This document shows positions 1-5,305 of a DNA stretch of 6,376 nucleotides, one piece after another. Under the pieces are notes generated by a model, which was not told where the DNA came from, did not search any database, and saw nothing but the letters and a program-made list of their open reading frames with translations. Source of the stretch: Helicobacteraceae bacterium (GTDB lineage: Bacteria > Campylobacterota > Campylobacteria > Campylobacterales > Sulfurimonadaceae). Each line of letters opens with the position of its first letter. The first letter of the stretch is position 1. The DNA lies in contig WFMO01000172.1 of the NCBI GenBank assembly GCA_015489055.1, forward strand, positions 1 to 6,376, given 5' to 3'. The translations under genes were made by a program, and so were the position numbers.

Positions 1-305
1 GATTGTTTAGTTTAACTTTGCTTCATACAATCTGCAAAACTACACAAAGCGAGTCCTATAAATTCATCTTACGCTAAGACTCACGCAAGATATATCTAAA
101 AAAGGGTTATACTCCAAACCTTGCTTATTTAGAATCGGCAAGTGAAGCAGCCCGCCTCTTGCGAGGGGTTAAAACTTAAGCTACTGCTAAAGCTGGGCGG
201 TAATTTGTATTGTTTGCGTTTAAGCAAGTTGAGCCGCGTAACGGAAGTGCTCAGTCCGGCATGCAATCATAAGCTGCCAAATCCTGTCGAAACCAGGTCA
301 GCCCC
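1..305 (-). ncRNA. ssrA: tmRNA (transfer-messenger RNA), 3' end cut off by window edge
   Basis: tmRNA rescues ribosomes stalled on broken mRNAs, acting with SmpB and adding a degradation tag to the unfinished protein. Read on the minus strand, the RNA begins at about 305 with GGGGCUGACCUGGUUUCGAC, the conserved tmRNA 5' end (acceptor strand followed by the UUCGAC D-loop-like segment). A 13-codon tag frame follows at 217-176. Four pseudoknots can be paired by eye. PK1 (230-258) pairs CGGA/TCCG and TGAGC/GCTCA, and ends 12 nt before the resume codon. PK2 (122-156) pairs GGCGGG/CTTGCC and TGCTT/AAGCA. PK3 (51-89) pairs CTTGCG/CGTAAG and GAGTC/GACTC. PK4 (8-49) pairs CTTTG/CAAAG and TAGTTT/AAACTA. 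A GCAA-loop hairpin (CCTC/GAGG) follows the tag stop. The T arm, 3' acceptor strand and CCA are outside the window, so roughly 55-60 nt are missing by comparison with one-piece tmRNAs of this phylum (estimate). Confidence 0.96.
176..217 (-). other. tmRNA proteolysis-tag reading frame (ANNTNYRPALAVA)
   Basis: The resume codon is GCA at 217-215 and the frame ends with TAA at 178-176, encoding ANNTNYRPALAVA. With the alanine carried by tmRNA itself, the appended tag would be A-ANNTNYRPALAVA. The ANN start resembles tags of Campylobacter and Helicobacter. The small hydrophobic C-terminus (ALAVA) fits recognition by ClpXP-type proteases, although it ends in VA where the familiar enterobacterial tag ends in AA. 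The frame lies between PK1 and the GCAA-loop hairpin, where a tag frame should be. Confidence 0.92.
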
Positions 306-315
306 ATAGGGTGAA

Positions 316-324
316 ATAATACCA
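316..324 (-). promoter_or_regulatory. Probable ssrA promoter, extended -10 (TGGTATTAT)
   Basis: On the minus strand, TGG-TATTAT (extended -10 form TGnTATAAT, one mismatch) lies 10 nt before the mature tmRNA 5' end at 305. Transcription would start about 3-5 nt before that end, leaving a very short leader for RNase P to remove. The DNA upstream (325-360) is almost pure A+T with no clear -35, as is usual for sigma-70 promoters in Campylobacterota. It sits in the 32-bp gap after the trpA stop codon, with its A+T-rich upstream part reaching into the end of trpA. Inferred from sequence only. Confidence 0.55.
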
Positions 325-337
325 TATTTTTTGTTTT

Positions 338-1078
338 TTATATATTTATTTCATTTTTTATGATATCTGCGAGATTGCAGCATTGCTCAATTTTGTTTGT
401 GTAACTAAGATTTTCATTTAGTAATATTTTAACAAAAGCGGATCCAACGATAACACCATCGGTATTTTTAGATTTTTCCTTTGCTGTTGTTTCGTTTACT
501 CCGAATCCCACATATACAGGTGTGGATGTATGAGCTCGAATTGATGAGATAAAAGGTGTTAAATCTTCGCTTGCAGCAGTCCCAGTAATACCGGCATAAG
601 CTACCATATATATAAATTTCTGCGCATTTTTGGTTATCTCTTTGATACGTTCATCAGAATCAGTAGGTGCAACAAAGGAAATATTAGCTATAGAATGTTT
701 TTGAAATATCGTTTCATATACCAACGCTTCTTCAAAAGGTAGATCCGGTATAATTAAACCGCTTACATGTAGATTTTGCATTACTTTTGTCAGTTTATCT
801 ATTTTGTATTGATAAAACGGATTAAAATATCCCATCCATAAGGTATCAACCTCCTGCGATATTTCGCGTGAGATATCTAAAAGATCTTGAAATTTAAATC
901 CACTTTGCAGCGACAAATGATTGGCTTCCTCTATAACGGGACCGTCTGCTACTGGATCTGAAAATGGAACGCCTAATTCTAGGCTGTCAACTCCGTGCTG
1001 TGCTAATGAAAGGGCTAAATCAATACTAAAAGATTTCTCCGGATAGCAAGAAGTTATGTATGCTACTAATTTTTTCAA
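338..1078 (-). CDS. trpA: Tryptophan synthase alpha subunit
   Basis: TrpA cleaves indole-3-glycerol phosphate to indole and glyceraldehyde-3-phosphate in the cytoplasm and channels indole to TrpB in an alpha2-beta2 complex. The 246-residue product has the full TIM-barrel family pattern. LELGVPFSDPVADGP (33-47) contains the catalytic Glu (E34) and Asp (D45). PDLPFEE (111-117) and YAGITGT (161-167) match the family loops. GFGV (191-194) and DGVIVGSA (207-214) form the phosphate-binding end. Length is slightly short but normal (about 250-268). The start is TTG at 1078-1076: it lies 3 nt after the stop of the upstream Hpt gene, follows a weak GGA ribosome site inside that gene's end, and no better start precedes the conserved KKLVAYIT segment. 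One oddity is Cys11 in ITSCYP, where relatives usually have Gly. No other trp gene is in the window, so TrpB must be encoded elsewhere. Confidence 0.96.
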   Translation of the reverse strand: MKKLVAYITSCYPEKSFSIDLALSLAQHGVDSLELGVPFSDPVADGPVIEEANHLSLQSGFKFQDLLDISREISQEVDTLWMGYFNPFYQYKIDKLTKVMQNLHVSGLIIPDLPFEEALVYETIFQKHSIANISFVAPTDSDERIKEITKNAQKFIYMVAYAGITGTAASEDLTPFISSIRAHTSTPVYVGFGVNETTAKEKSKNTDGVIVGSAFVKILLNENLSYTNKIEQCCNLADIIKNEINI

Positions 1079-1081
1079 TGT

Positions 1082-1480
1082 TTATCCGTTGTCTGGTAGT
1101 TTTAATAGGGAGAAATCTATTTTGCTAAGCTTTTTGTCCAGTTGCAAATCATCGTGCCACACAAGAAGCATATCATGGATTTTAAATAACCATGTGATGA
1201 CTTCTTCGCTTGCCATCTCTGGGTAGCTGCGCAATGTATCTAAATAATTTTCTACAAAAGACGTTAACCGACTTATGGGTTCAATTTTTAAAAAACCTGA
1301 TGCAGATTTTAGATTATGAAAAATCCGAAACAGCTCATTAAGATTTTCGTGATAATTATCTTCTTTATCCAACTTTGCAATTAGAGGCTCTAACAATTCG
1401 AGCATAATGCCATAATGGTCCAAAAATTCATCTACAATCTCAAAATCAAAGTTGTTTTCTAGATTTTGTCTTGCACCCAT
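1082..1480 (-). CDS. Stand-alone histidine phosphotransfer (Hpt) domain protein
   Basis: Hpt proteins carry a phosphoryl group on a histidine and pass it between response-regulator receiver domains in multistep phosphorelays, in the cytoplasm. This 132-residue protein is essentially one helical Hpt domain. The segment FRIFHNLKSASGFLKI (51-66) matches the Hpt signature, with H55 as the likely phospho-accepting residue, K58 three residues later, and the small residues plus Gly62 that let the partner approach. Acidic helices come before it and amphipathic helices after. No kinase, receiver or membrane segment is present, so the partners must be encoded elsewhere. The ATG at 1480 is supported by AGGAG at 1495-1491, 10 nt upstream, and by a perfect extended -10 further upstream. 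It is the first gene of a unit with trpA. CheA-type P1 domains are related, but no other CheA domain is present. The domain call is firm; the pathway is unknown. Confidence 0.85.
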   Translation of the reverse strand: MGARQNLENNFDFEIVDEFLDHYGIMLELLEPLIAKLDKEDNYHENLNELFRIFHNLKSASGFLKIEPISRLTSFVENYLDTLRSYPEMASEEVITWLFKIHDMLLVWHDDLQLDKKLSKIDFSLLKLPDNG

Positions 1481-1506
1481 AGTGAATGATCTCCTATTTA
1501 ATATGC

Positions 1507-1515
1507 ATTATATCA
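1507..1515 (-). promoter_or_regulatory. Promoter for the Hpt-trpA unit, perfect extended -10 (TGATATAAT)
   Basis: On the minus strand TGA-TATAAT is an exact extended -10 element. Its position predicts a transcript start near 1500, giving a leader of about 20 nt that carries AGGAG (1495-1491) before the ATG at 1480. No good -35 lies 17 bp upstream, which is ordinary for this phylum. It shares the 84-bp divergent region with the panB promoter. Confidence 0.72.
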
Positions 1516-1533
1516 TTTTTTGGCTAAAATCCA

Positions 1534-1542
1534 TGTTAAGAT
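1534..1542 (+). promoter_or_regulatory. Possible panB operon promoter, extended -10 (TGTTAAGAT)
   Basis: TGT-TAAGAT resembles an extended -10 with imperfect hexamer (consensus TATAAT). It would start transcription near 1549, leaving about 16 nt before the panB ATG at 1565. The region between it and the ATG is purine-rich (GAAAAGAAAA) but has no strong ribosome-binding site. The T-run at 1516-1521 and general A+T richness upstream suit Campylobacterota promoters. The element lies 19 bp from the oppositely oriented Hpt promoter, so the two could compete for polymerase. Confidence 0.45.
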
Positions 1543-1564
1543 TAGTTATGAAAAGAAAACATAA

Positions 1565-2356
1565 ATGACAAAAAAAATGACGATTACTAAAATTTTAAAC
1601 TCTAAAGGCGAGCGTCCTCTTGTCATGTTGACTGCATATGACGCTTTATTTGCAAAATTGTTTGAACAGAGTGTTGATATTTTATTGGTAGGTGATAGCT
1701 TAAATATGAGTTTTGCGGGTCAAGAGGATACGCTAAGTGCGACTCTAAATCAGATGATTTATCATGCAAACGCGGTTTGCAAAGGAGCTCCTTCTAGTTT
1801 TGTTATATGCGATATGCCTTTTGGAACTTACAATTCAAAAAAACAAGCGCTACAAAATGCAACTAAAATTTTTCAAAATACAAAGGTGGATGCTGTTAAG
1901 CTTGAGGGTGATGCTTCAAAAGCAGGTATAGTTAAGCATTTGACTAGTCACGGCATTGCGGTATGCGGACACATAGGTCTGCTACCTCAATCAGTTAGAA
2001 GTGAAGGCGGATATAAAGTTAAGGGCAAAGATGAAAAAAGTGCGCTTTCTTTAATGGAAGATGCTAGAGAATTGCAAAATGCAGGAGCTTTTTGTATAGT
2101 TATAGAAGGCGTTAAAGCAGATGTTGCCACTAAAGTAGCTCAAGATATTGATATTCCGATAGTGGGTATAGGCGCTGGTTGTGGTGTTGACGGTCAAGTG
2201 TTGGTCTATTCGGACATGCTTGGCCTGTTTGAAGAGTTTACGCCAAAATTTGTGAAAAAATATCTAAACGGTGCAGAGTTGATAAAAGATGCCGTCAGGC
2301 AGTATGCCGAAGAAGTTGCCTCAGGAATATTTCCAAGCCAAGAGTATTCGTATTAA
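1565..2356 (+). CDS. panB: 3-methyl-2-oxobutanoate hydroxymethyltransferase (ketopantoate hydroxymethyltransferase)
   Basis: PanB transfers a hydroxymethyl group from 5,10-methylenetetrahydrofolate to alpha-ketoisovalerate to make ketopantoate, the committed step toward pantothenate and coenzyme A, in the cytoplasm. The 263-residue length is typical. Family motifs appear in order: LVGDSLNM (41-48) with Mg-binding D44; ICDMPFGTY (81-89) with metal ligand D83; VKLEG (111-115) with substrate-contacting K112 and E114; GHIGLLPQ (135-142); IVIEGV (178-183) with catalytic E181; and IVGIGAGCGVDGQVLV (199-214) near the barrel end. It opens a plus-strand operon whose next gene, ruvB, starts 9 bp downstream. 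The ATG at 1565 gives MTKKMTI; a second in-frame ATG at 1577 would trim four residues and cannot be excluded because the ribosome site is weak. No panC or panD is nearby. Confidence 0.97.
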   Translation: MTKKMTITKILNSKGERPLVMLTAYDALFAKLFEQSVDILLVGDSLNMSFAGQEDTLSATLNQMIYHANAVCKGAPSSFVICDMPFGTYNSKKQALQNATKIFQNTKVDAVKLEGDASKAGIVKHLTSHGIAVCGHIGLLPQSVRSEGGYKVKGKDEKSALSLMEDARELQNAGAFCIVIEGVKADVATKVAQDIDIPIVGIGAGCGVDGQVLVYSDMLGLFEEFTPKFVKKYLNGAELIKDAVRQYAEEVASGIFPSQEYSY

Positions 2357-2365
2357 AGGGTCGAT

Positions 2366-3373
2366 ATGGAGCGTTTAGTAGAGATCGAGAAATTTACGGC
2401 AGAAGAGAGTAGTGAAATTACCTTGCGACCTGATGTTTGGAGTCAATATATCGGTCAAGAGCAGATCAAAAAAAATCTTTCTGTGTTTATACAAGCTAGT
2501 AAGCAACGTGAAGAAGCGCTTGATCATATGCTTTTTTTCGGGCCGCCCGGTCTTGGTAAGACAACATTGGCTTTTATTGTAGCAAATGAAATGAATGCAA
2601 ACATAAAAGTTACAGCAGCGCCGATGATTGAAAAGGGTGGTGATTTAGCGGCAATTTTGACAAATCTGCAGGAGGGTGATATTTTATTTATAGATGAGAT
2701 TCATCGTCTCTCTCCTGCTGTTGAAGAGATTTTGTATTCATCTATGGAAGATTTTCGAATAGATATCATAATAGGAAGCGGTCCTGCCGCTCAAACCGTT
2801 AAAATTGATCTACCTCGTTTTACTCTCATAGGAGCGACAACAAGAGCGGGTATGCTTTCAAATCCTCTTCGTGACAGATTTGGCATGAATTTTAGAATGA
2901 ATTTCTACTCATCTGATGAACTTTCTTTGATTGTTATGCAAGCATCTAAAAAACTTGAAAAGCTTATAGATAAAGATGCAGCCTTAGAGATTGCAAAACG
3001 TAGTCGCGGAACACCCAGAATCGCTCTTAGGCTATTAAAGCGTGTGAGAGATTTTGCAGAGGTTGAAGGCGATGGTGTTATAAAGCATGGGCTAACATTA
3101 TATGCTCTTGAAGAGCTTGGTATAAATTCATATGGGTTTGATGAGATGGATATACGGCTATTAGAACTGCTTGTCATGGCTAAAGGTCGTCCTATGGGAC
3201 TTAGTTCCATAGCGGCATCTTTAAGTGAAGATGAAGGAACTATCGAAGATGTTTTCGAGCCTTATCTTATAGCTAACGGCTATATCCAAAGAACCGCCAA
3301 AGGAAGGCTGCCAACACAAAAAACTTTTGAGATTTTAAAATTTGAAAATCCACAACAAGGCTTATTGGAATGA
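2366..3373 (+). CDS. ruvB: Holliday junction branch migration ATPase RuvB
   Basis: RuvB forms hexameric AAA+ rings that, with RuvA, drive branch migration of Holliday junctions during recombinational repair before RuvC cleaves them. The 335-residue product is full length. [11 protein letters not shown] (21-31) is the N-terminal family signature. Walker A is GPPGLGKT (59-66) and Walker B is ILFIDEIH (106-113). Sensor 1 is GATTRAG (156-162), followed by NPLRDRFG (166-173), which contains the AAA+ arginine-finger region. Sensor 2 lies in RGTPRIA (214-220). The C-terminal winged helix ends with the characteristic GRLPT (313-317). AAAGGG at 2355-2360, overlapping the panB stop codon, is a good ribosome site 5 nt before the ATG. 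The TGA stop overlaps the next gene's start as ATGA. RuvA and RuvC are not in the window, as is usual in this phylum where ruv genes are scattered. Confidence 0.98.
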   Translation: MERLVEIEKFTAEESSEITLRPDVWSQYIGQEQIKKNLSVFIQASKQREEALDHMLFFGPPGLGKTTLAFIVANEMNANIKVTAAPMIEKGGDLAAILTNLQEGDILFIDEIHRLSPAVEEILYSSMEDFRIDIIIGSGPAAQTVKIDLPRFTLIGATTRAGMLSNPLRDRFGMNFRMNFYSSDELSLIVMQASKKLEKLIDKDAALEIAKRSRGTPRIALRLLKRVRDFAEVEGDGVIKHGLTLYALEELGINSYGFDEMDIRLLELLVMAKGRPMGLSSIAASLSEDEGTIEDVFEPYLIANGYIQRTAKGRLPTQKTFEILKFENPQQGLLE

Positions 3374-4407
3374 AGCCTCAATATTTTCTATTGCTTCTTT
3401 TTGGTTCATCGATGTATTGGATGTATCTATTGTATAAGCCATTTTTACTAACTTTTTTAATTGCGGCTCTTTTGGCTATCTCAACTGCTAAAGTACAGGC
3501 GTATTTTACAATTCTTACAAAATCACGATTGCTTGGAGCAATAATCAATACTTTTTTGCTTGCAGTGCTATTTTTTGTTCCTTTGGGATATTTTTTAACT
3601 AATTTAACACTTGAACTCAATCATCTAGATCCAACGATTATTTCTAAAGCTATTCACACTATTAAAGCTTTTTTAATTCAGCCACCCCAATATCTTGCCT
3701 TTATAAAACCGTATGTTGGAGACATTGTAAGTCATATTCAGTTAAACAACATGGCATCCAGAGCACTTTCGTTAGCAGGCGCAGTGGGTGTGTATAGTGC
3801 CGGTTTTTTAAAAAATACTTTTTTAATTATTATTTTTTATTTTTTTGCCCAGTATTATGGCGAGGCTATTGTGAAGTTTACGAAAAAAATAATTAAATTT
3901 TCTGACAATGAAAGCGGTCTGATAATCTATGAACTCTCTTCTGTGATGAGTACAGTTTTTTATTCTATCTTGGCAACTGCTATTTTAGAGGGAGCACTCT
4001 TTGGGATAGCTGTATCATATCTTGGATATAACGGGCTTTTGTATGGCATAATGTATGGCTTTACCTCTTTGATACCTGTTGTCGGGGGTGTGGTTATGTG
4101 GCTTCCTTTTGCTCTTTATGAACTGAGTCTGGGACATACGAATGAAGCTGTTTTTATATCTGTTTATTCAATCATTATTATATCTGTAATAGCAGATACA
4201 TTTATCAAGCCTATAATAATTAAAGAGATAAATACTAGACTCATAAGATCAAACGTAGAACTAAATGAATTGATAATCTTTTTTGCTATTATTGCAGGAT
4301 TGGCTTCATTTGGTTTTTGGGGTATGATCTTAGGACCGGCTATTACATCTTTTTTTCTGGCACTGATCAAACTTATTGAAGTTAAATCAAACGGTATTAT
4401 AGAGTAA
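3370..4407 (+). CDS. AI-2E family (PerM/UPF0118) inner-membrane transporter
   Basis: This 345-residue protein is strongly hydrophobic and matches the AI-2E/PerM layout. A hydrophobic pair lies at the N-terminus (about 4-22 and 24-40), another membrane segment at about 56-78, then a soluble stretch (about 80-130). Further membrane segments follow at about 135-160, 196-218, 221-250 and 260-280, with a long C-terminal hydrophobic block at 300-334. [13 protein letters not shown] (234-246) and the [15 protein letters not shown] run (315-329) are typical of the family. Members include exporters implicated in autoinducer-2 release and Na+/H+ antiporters, so the family does not fix a substrate. The ATG overlaps the ruvB stop (ATGA), with AAGG at 3357-3360 as ribosome site, so translation is probably coupled to ruvB. 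It is T-rich, as hydrophobic genes in A+T-rich genomes are. Family confident, substrate unknown. Confidence 0.9.
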   Translation: MKPQYFLLLLFGSSMYWMYLLYKPFLLTFLIAALLAISTAKVQAYFTILTKSRLLGAIINTFLLAVLFFVPLGYFLTNLTLELNHLDPTIISKAIHTIKAFLIQPPQYLAFIKPYVGDIVSHIQLNNMASRALSLAGAVGVYSAGFLKNTFLIIIFYFFAQYYGEAIVKFTKKIIKFSDNESGLIIYELSSVMSTVFYSILATAILEGALFGIAVSYLGYNGLLYGIMYGFTSLIPVVGGVVMWLPFALYELSLGHTNEAVFISVYSIIIISVIADTFIKPIIIKEINTRLIRSNVELNELIIFFAIIAGLASFGFWGMILGPAITSFFLALIKLIEVKSNGIIE

Positions 4408-4412
4408 AGAGT

Positions 4413-4426
4413 ATCTATTTATAGAT
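4413..4426. repeat. Short A+T-rich palindrome at the convergent gene junction
   Basis: ATCTAT-TT-ATAGAT is a perfect 6-bp inverted repeat with a 2-nt centre. It overlaps the stop codon (TAG, 4417-4415) of the acyltransferase gene and begins 6 bp after the stop of the AI-2E family gene. A hairpin here would be weak, with only two G-C-containing pairs, and no T-run follows on either strand, so it is not a convincing intrinsic terminator. It is the only symmetrical element at this junction. Confidence 0.3.
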
Positions 4427-5305
4427 TTGCGGATAATCATTTTTCCATCTTCTGTGTATCCAAAACCACGGTTTTGGGTTTTTAAATATCTCTTTTGTAA
4501 GCCAGGATGCTTGTAGTTGTGTAGAGATCAAAATATCATGATTCATATCTTCTGTTTTTGGCACTATAAGCTCATCATAAGCCTCAATCAAATAACTCTC
4601 ATCTGTTTGATTTGTTTTATGTATTAGTATCGGGATGAGTGCCGCATCAAATTTTCTGGCAAGATATCCTGTGATTTTTGTCTGAAGAGTTGGATGATTT
4701 AAAAAATTAACTTTAAGTCCGTCTTTTTTGTTGACATTGATATCCATCAAAAATGCTACTGATTGTTTATTTTTAAGGCGTTTAATCAAGCTTTTTGCAG
4801 CACCATGTTTTTCGACATAATCTATATTCCACTTTGATCTTGCACTTAAAATATAGTTATTAAAATATCTGTTTTTCATACTCTTATAAACAACGGTCAA
4901 AGGTACGATTTGCGCACTTAGCATCTGCGCACCTAATTCCCAAGCCCCATAATGTGCTGTTATAAAAATAATAGGTCTGTTTTGCTCCTTGGCCTTTTTT
5001 ACCACATCAATATTTTTAAACGTTACATTTTTGGCAATATCATCAACTGATTCATAATGCCCTTGTATTGTATGTAAAAAATTCACAGCAAGAGTTTGAT
5101 ATGAACTTTTAGTTATATCTTTTATAAGTTCTTCACTTATATCCTCTCCATATACAAATTTAAGGTTTTGAGATGCCACTTTTGTATATCTTTTACTAAG
5201 AGTATATGCAAGATTTGCAATCCCTATAAAAAATTTCTTTCTTGCAGTTTTTGGAAATAACATAATTATCTTTTCAAAAACTAAAAAACTATAAAAGCTC
5301 AGCAT
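4415..5305 (-). CDS. htrB: Lipid A biosynthesis acyltransferase (LpxL/HtrB/WaaM family)
   Basis: Family members add a secondary acyl chain from acyl-ACP to Kdo-lipid A at the cytoplasmic face of the inner membrane. The 296-residue product is typical in length. A hydrophobic N-terminal segment (about 1-35) should anchor it. The catalytic HX4E motif is ITAHYGAWELG (115-125), with H118 and E123. The family block near FLMDIN (185-190) is present but has DIN where many homologues have DQ. The C-terminus ends with WFWIHRRWK (280-288), the usual W-x-HRRWK motif. It follows waaC with a 7-nt overlap; GGAG at 5318-5315 inside waaC is a suitable ribosome site 9 nt before the ATG at 5305. Campylobacter LOS loci also place waaC directly before such an acyltransferase (htrB/waaM). 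Family and pathway are firm; the acyl chain and position acylated cannot be read from sequence. Confidence 0.93.
   Translation of the reverse strand: MLSFYSFLVFEKIIMLFPKTARKKFFIGIANLAYTLSKRYTKVASQNLKFVYGEDISEELIKDITKSSYQTLAVNFLHTIQGHYESVDDIAKNVTFKNIDVVKKAKEQNRPIIFITAHYGAWELGAQMLSAQIVPLTVVYKSMKNRYFNNYILSARSKWNIDYVEKHGAAKSLIKRLKNKQSVAFLMDINVNKKDGLKVNFLNHPTLQTKITGYLARKFDAALIPILIHKTNQTDESYLIEAYDELIVPKTEDMNHDILISTQLQASWLTKEIFKNPKPWFWIHRRWKNDYPQIYK

Noticed and set aside
130..156. Plus-strand GAAGCAGCC resembling the SRP 4.5S RNA core, and ACCAGGTCAG at 291-300
   Set aside because: Neither site gives the SRP domain IV hairpin with its tetraloop and asymmetric loop. Both are explained as the complement of tmRNA PK2 and the tmRNA 5' end.
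1548..1568. Six-codon frame MKRKHK whose TGA overlaps the panB ATG (ATGA)
   Set aside because: Could look like a leader peptide, but it has no ribosome site, would sit at the very 5' end of the predicted transcript, and in A-rich DNA such a frame arises readily by chance.
2905..3210. Open frame of 101 codons on the minus strand inside ruvB
   Set aside because: It lies entirely within a certain ruvB gene in antisense; the product is low-complexity and Ser-rich with no recognisable domain. A frame shadow.
3378..3620. Open frame of 80 codons on the minus strand inside the AI-2E gene
   Set aside because: Antisense to hydrophobic codons of a real gene; its Lys/Ser/Ala-rich product is what such shadows give.
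3803..3846. Series of T and A homopolymer runs in the AI-2E gene, considered as a phase-variation tract
   Set aside because: Runs are only 6-7 bases of A/T encoding Phe/Lys/Ile in a membrane segment; phase-variable tracts in this phylum are usually longer G/C runs. The frame is intact.
4164..4370. Open frame of 68 codons on the minus strand near the end of the AI-2E gene
   Set aside because: Antisense shadow of membrane-segment codons; no ribosome site or domain.
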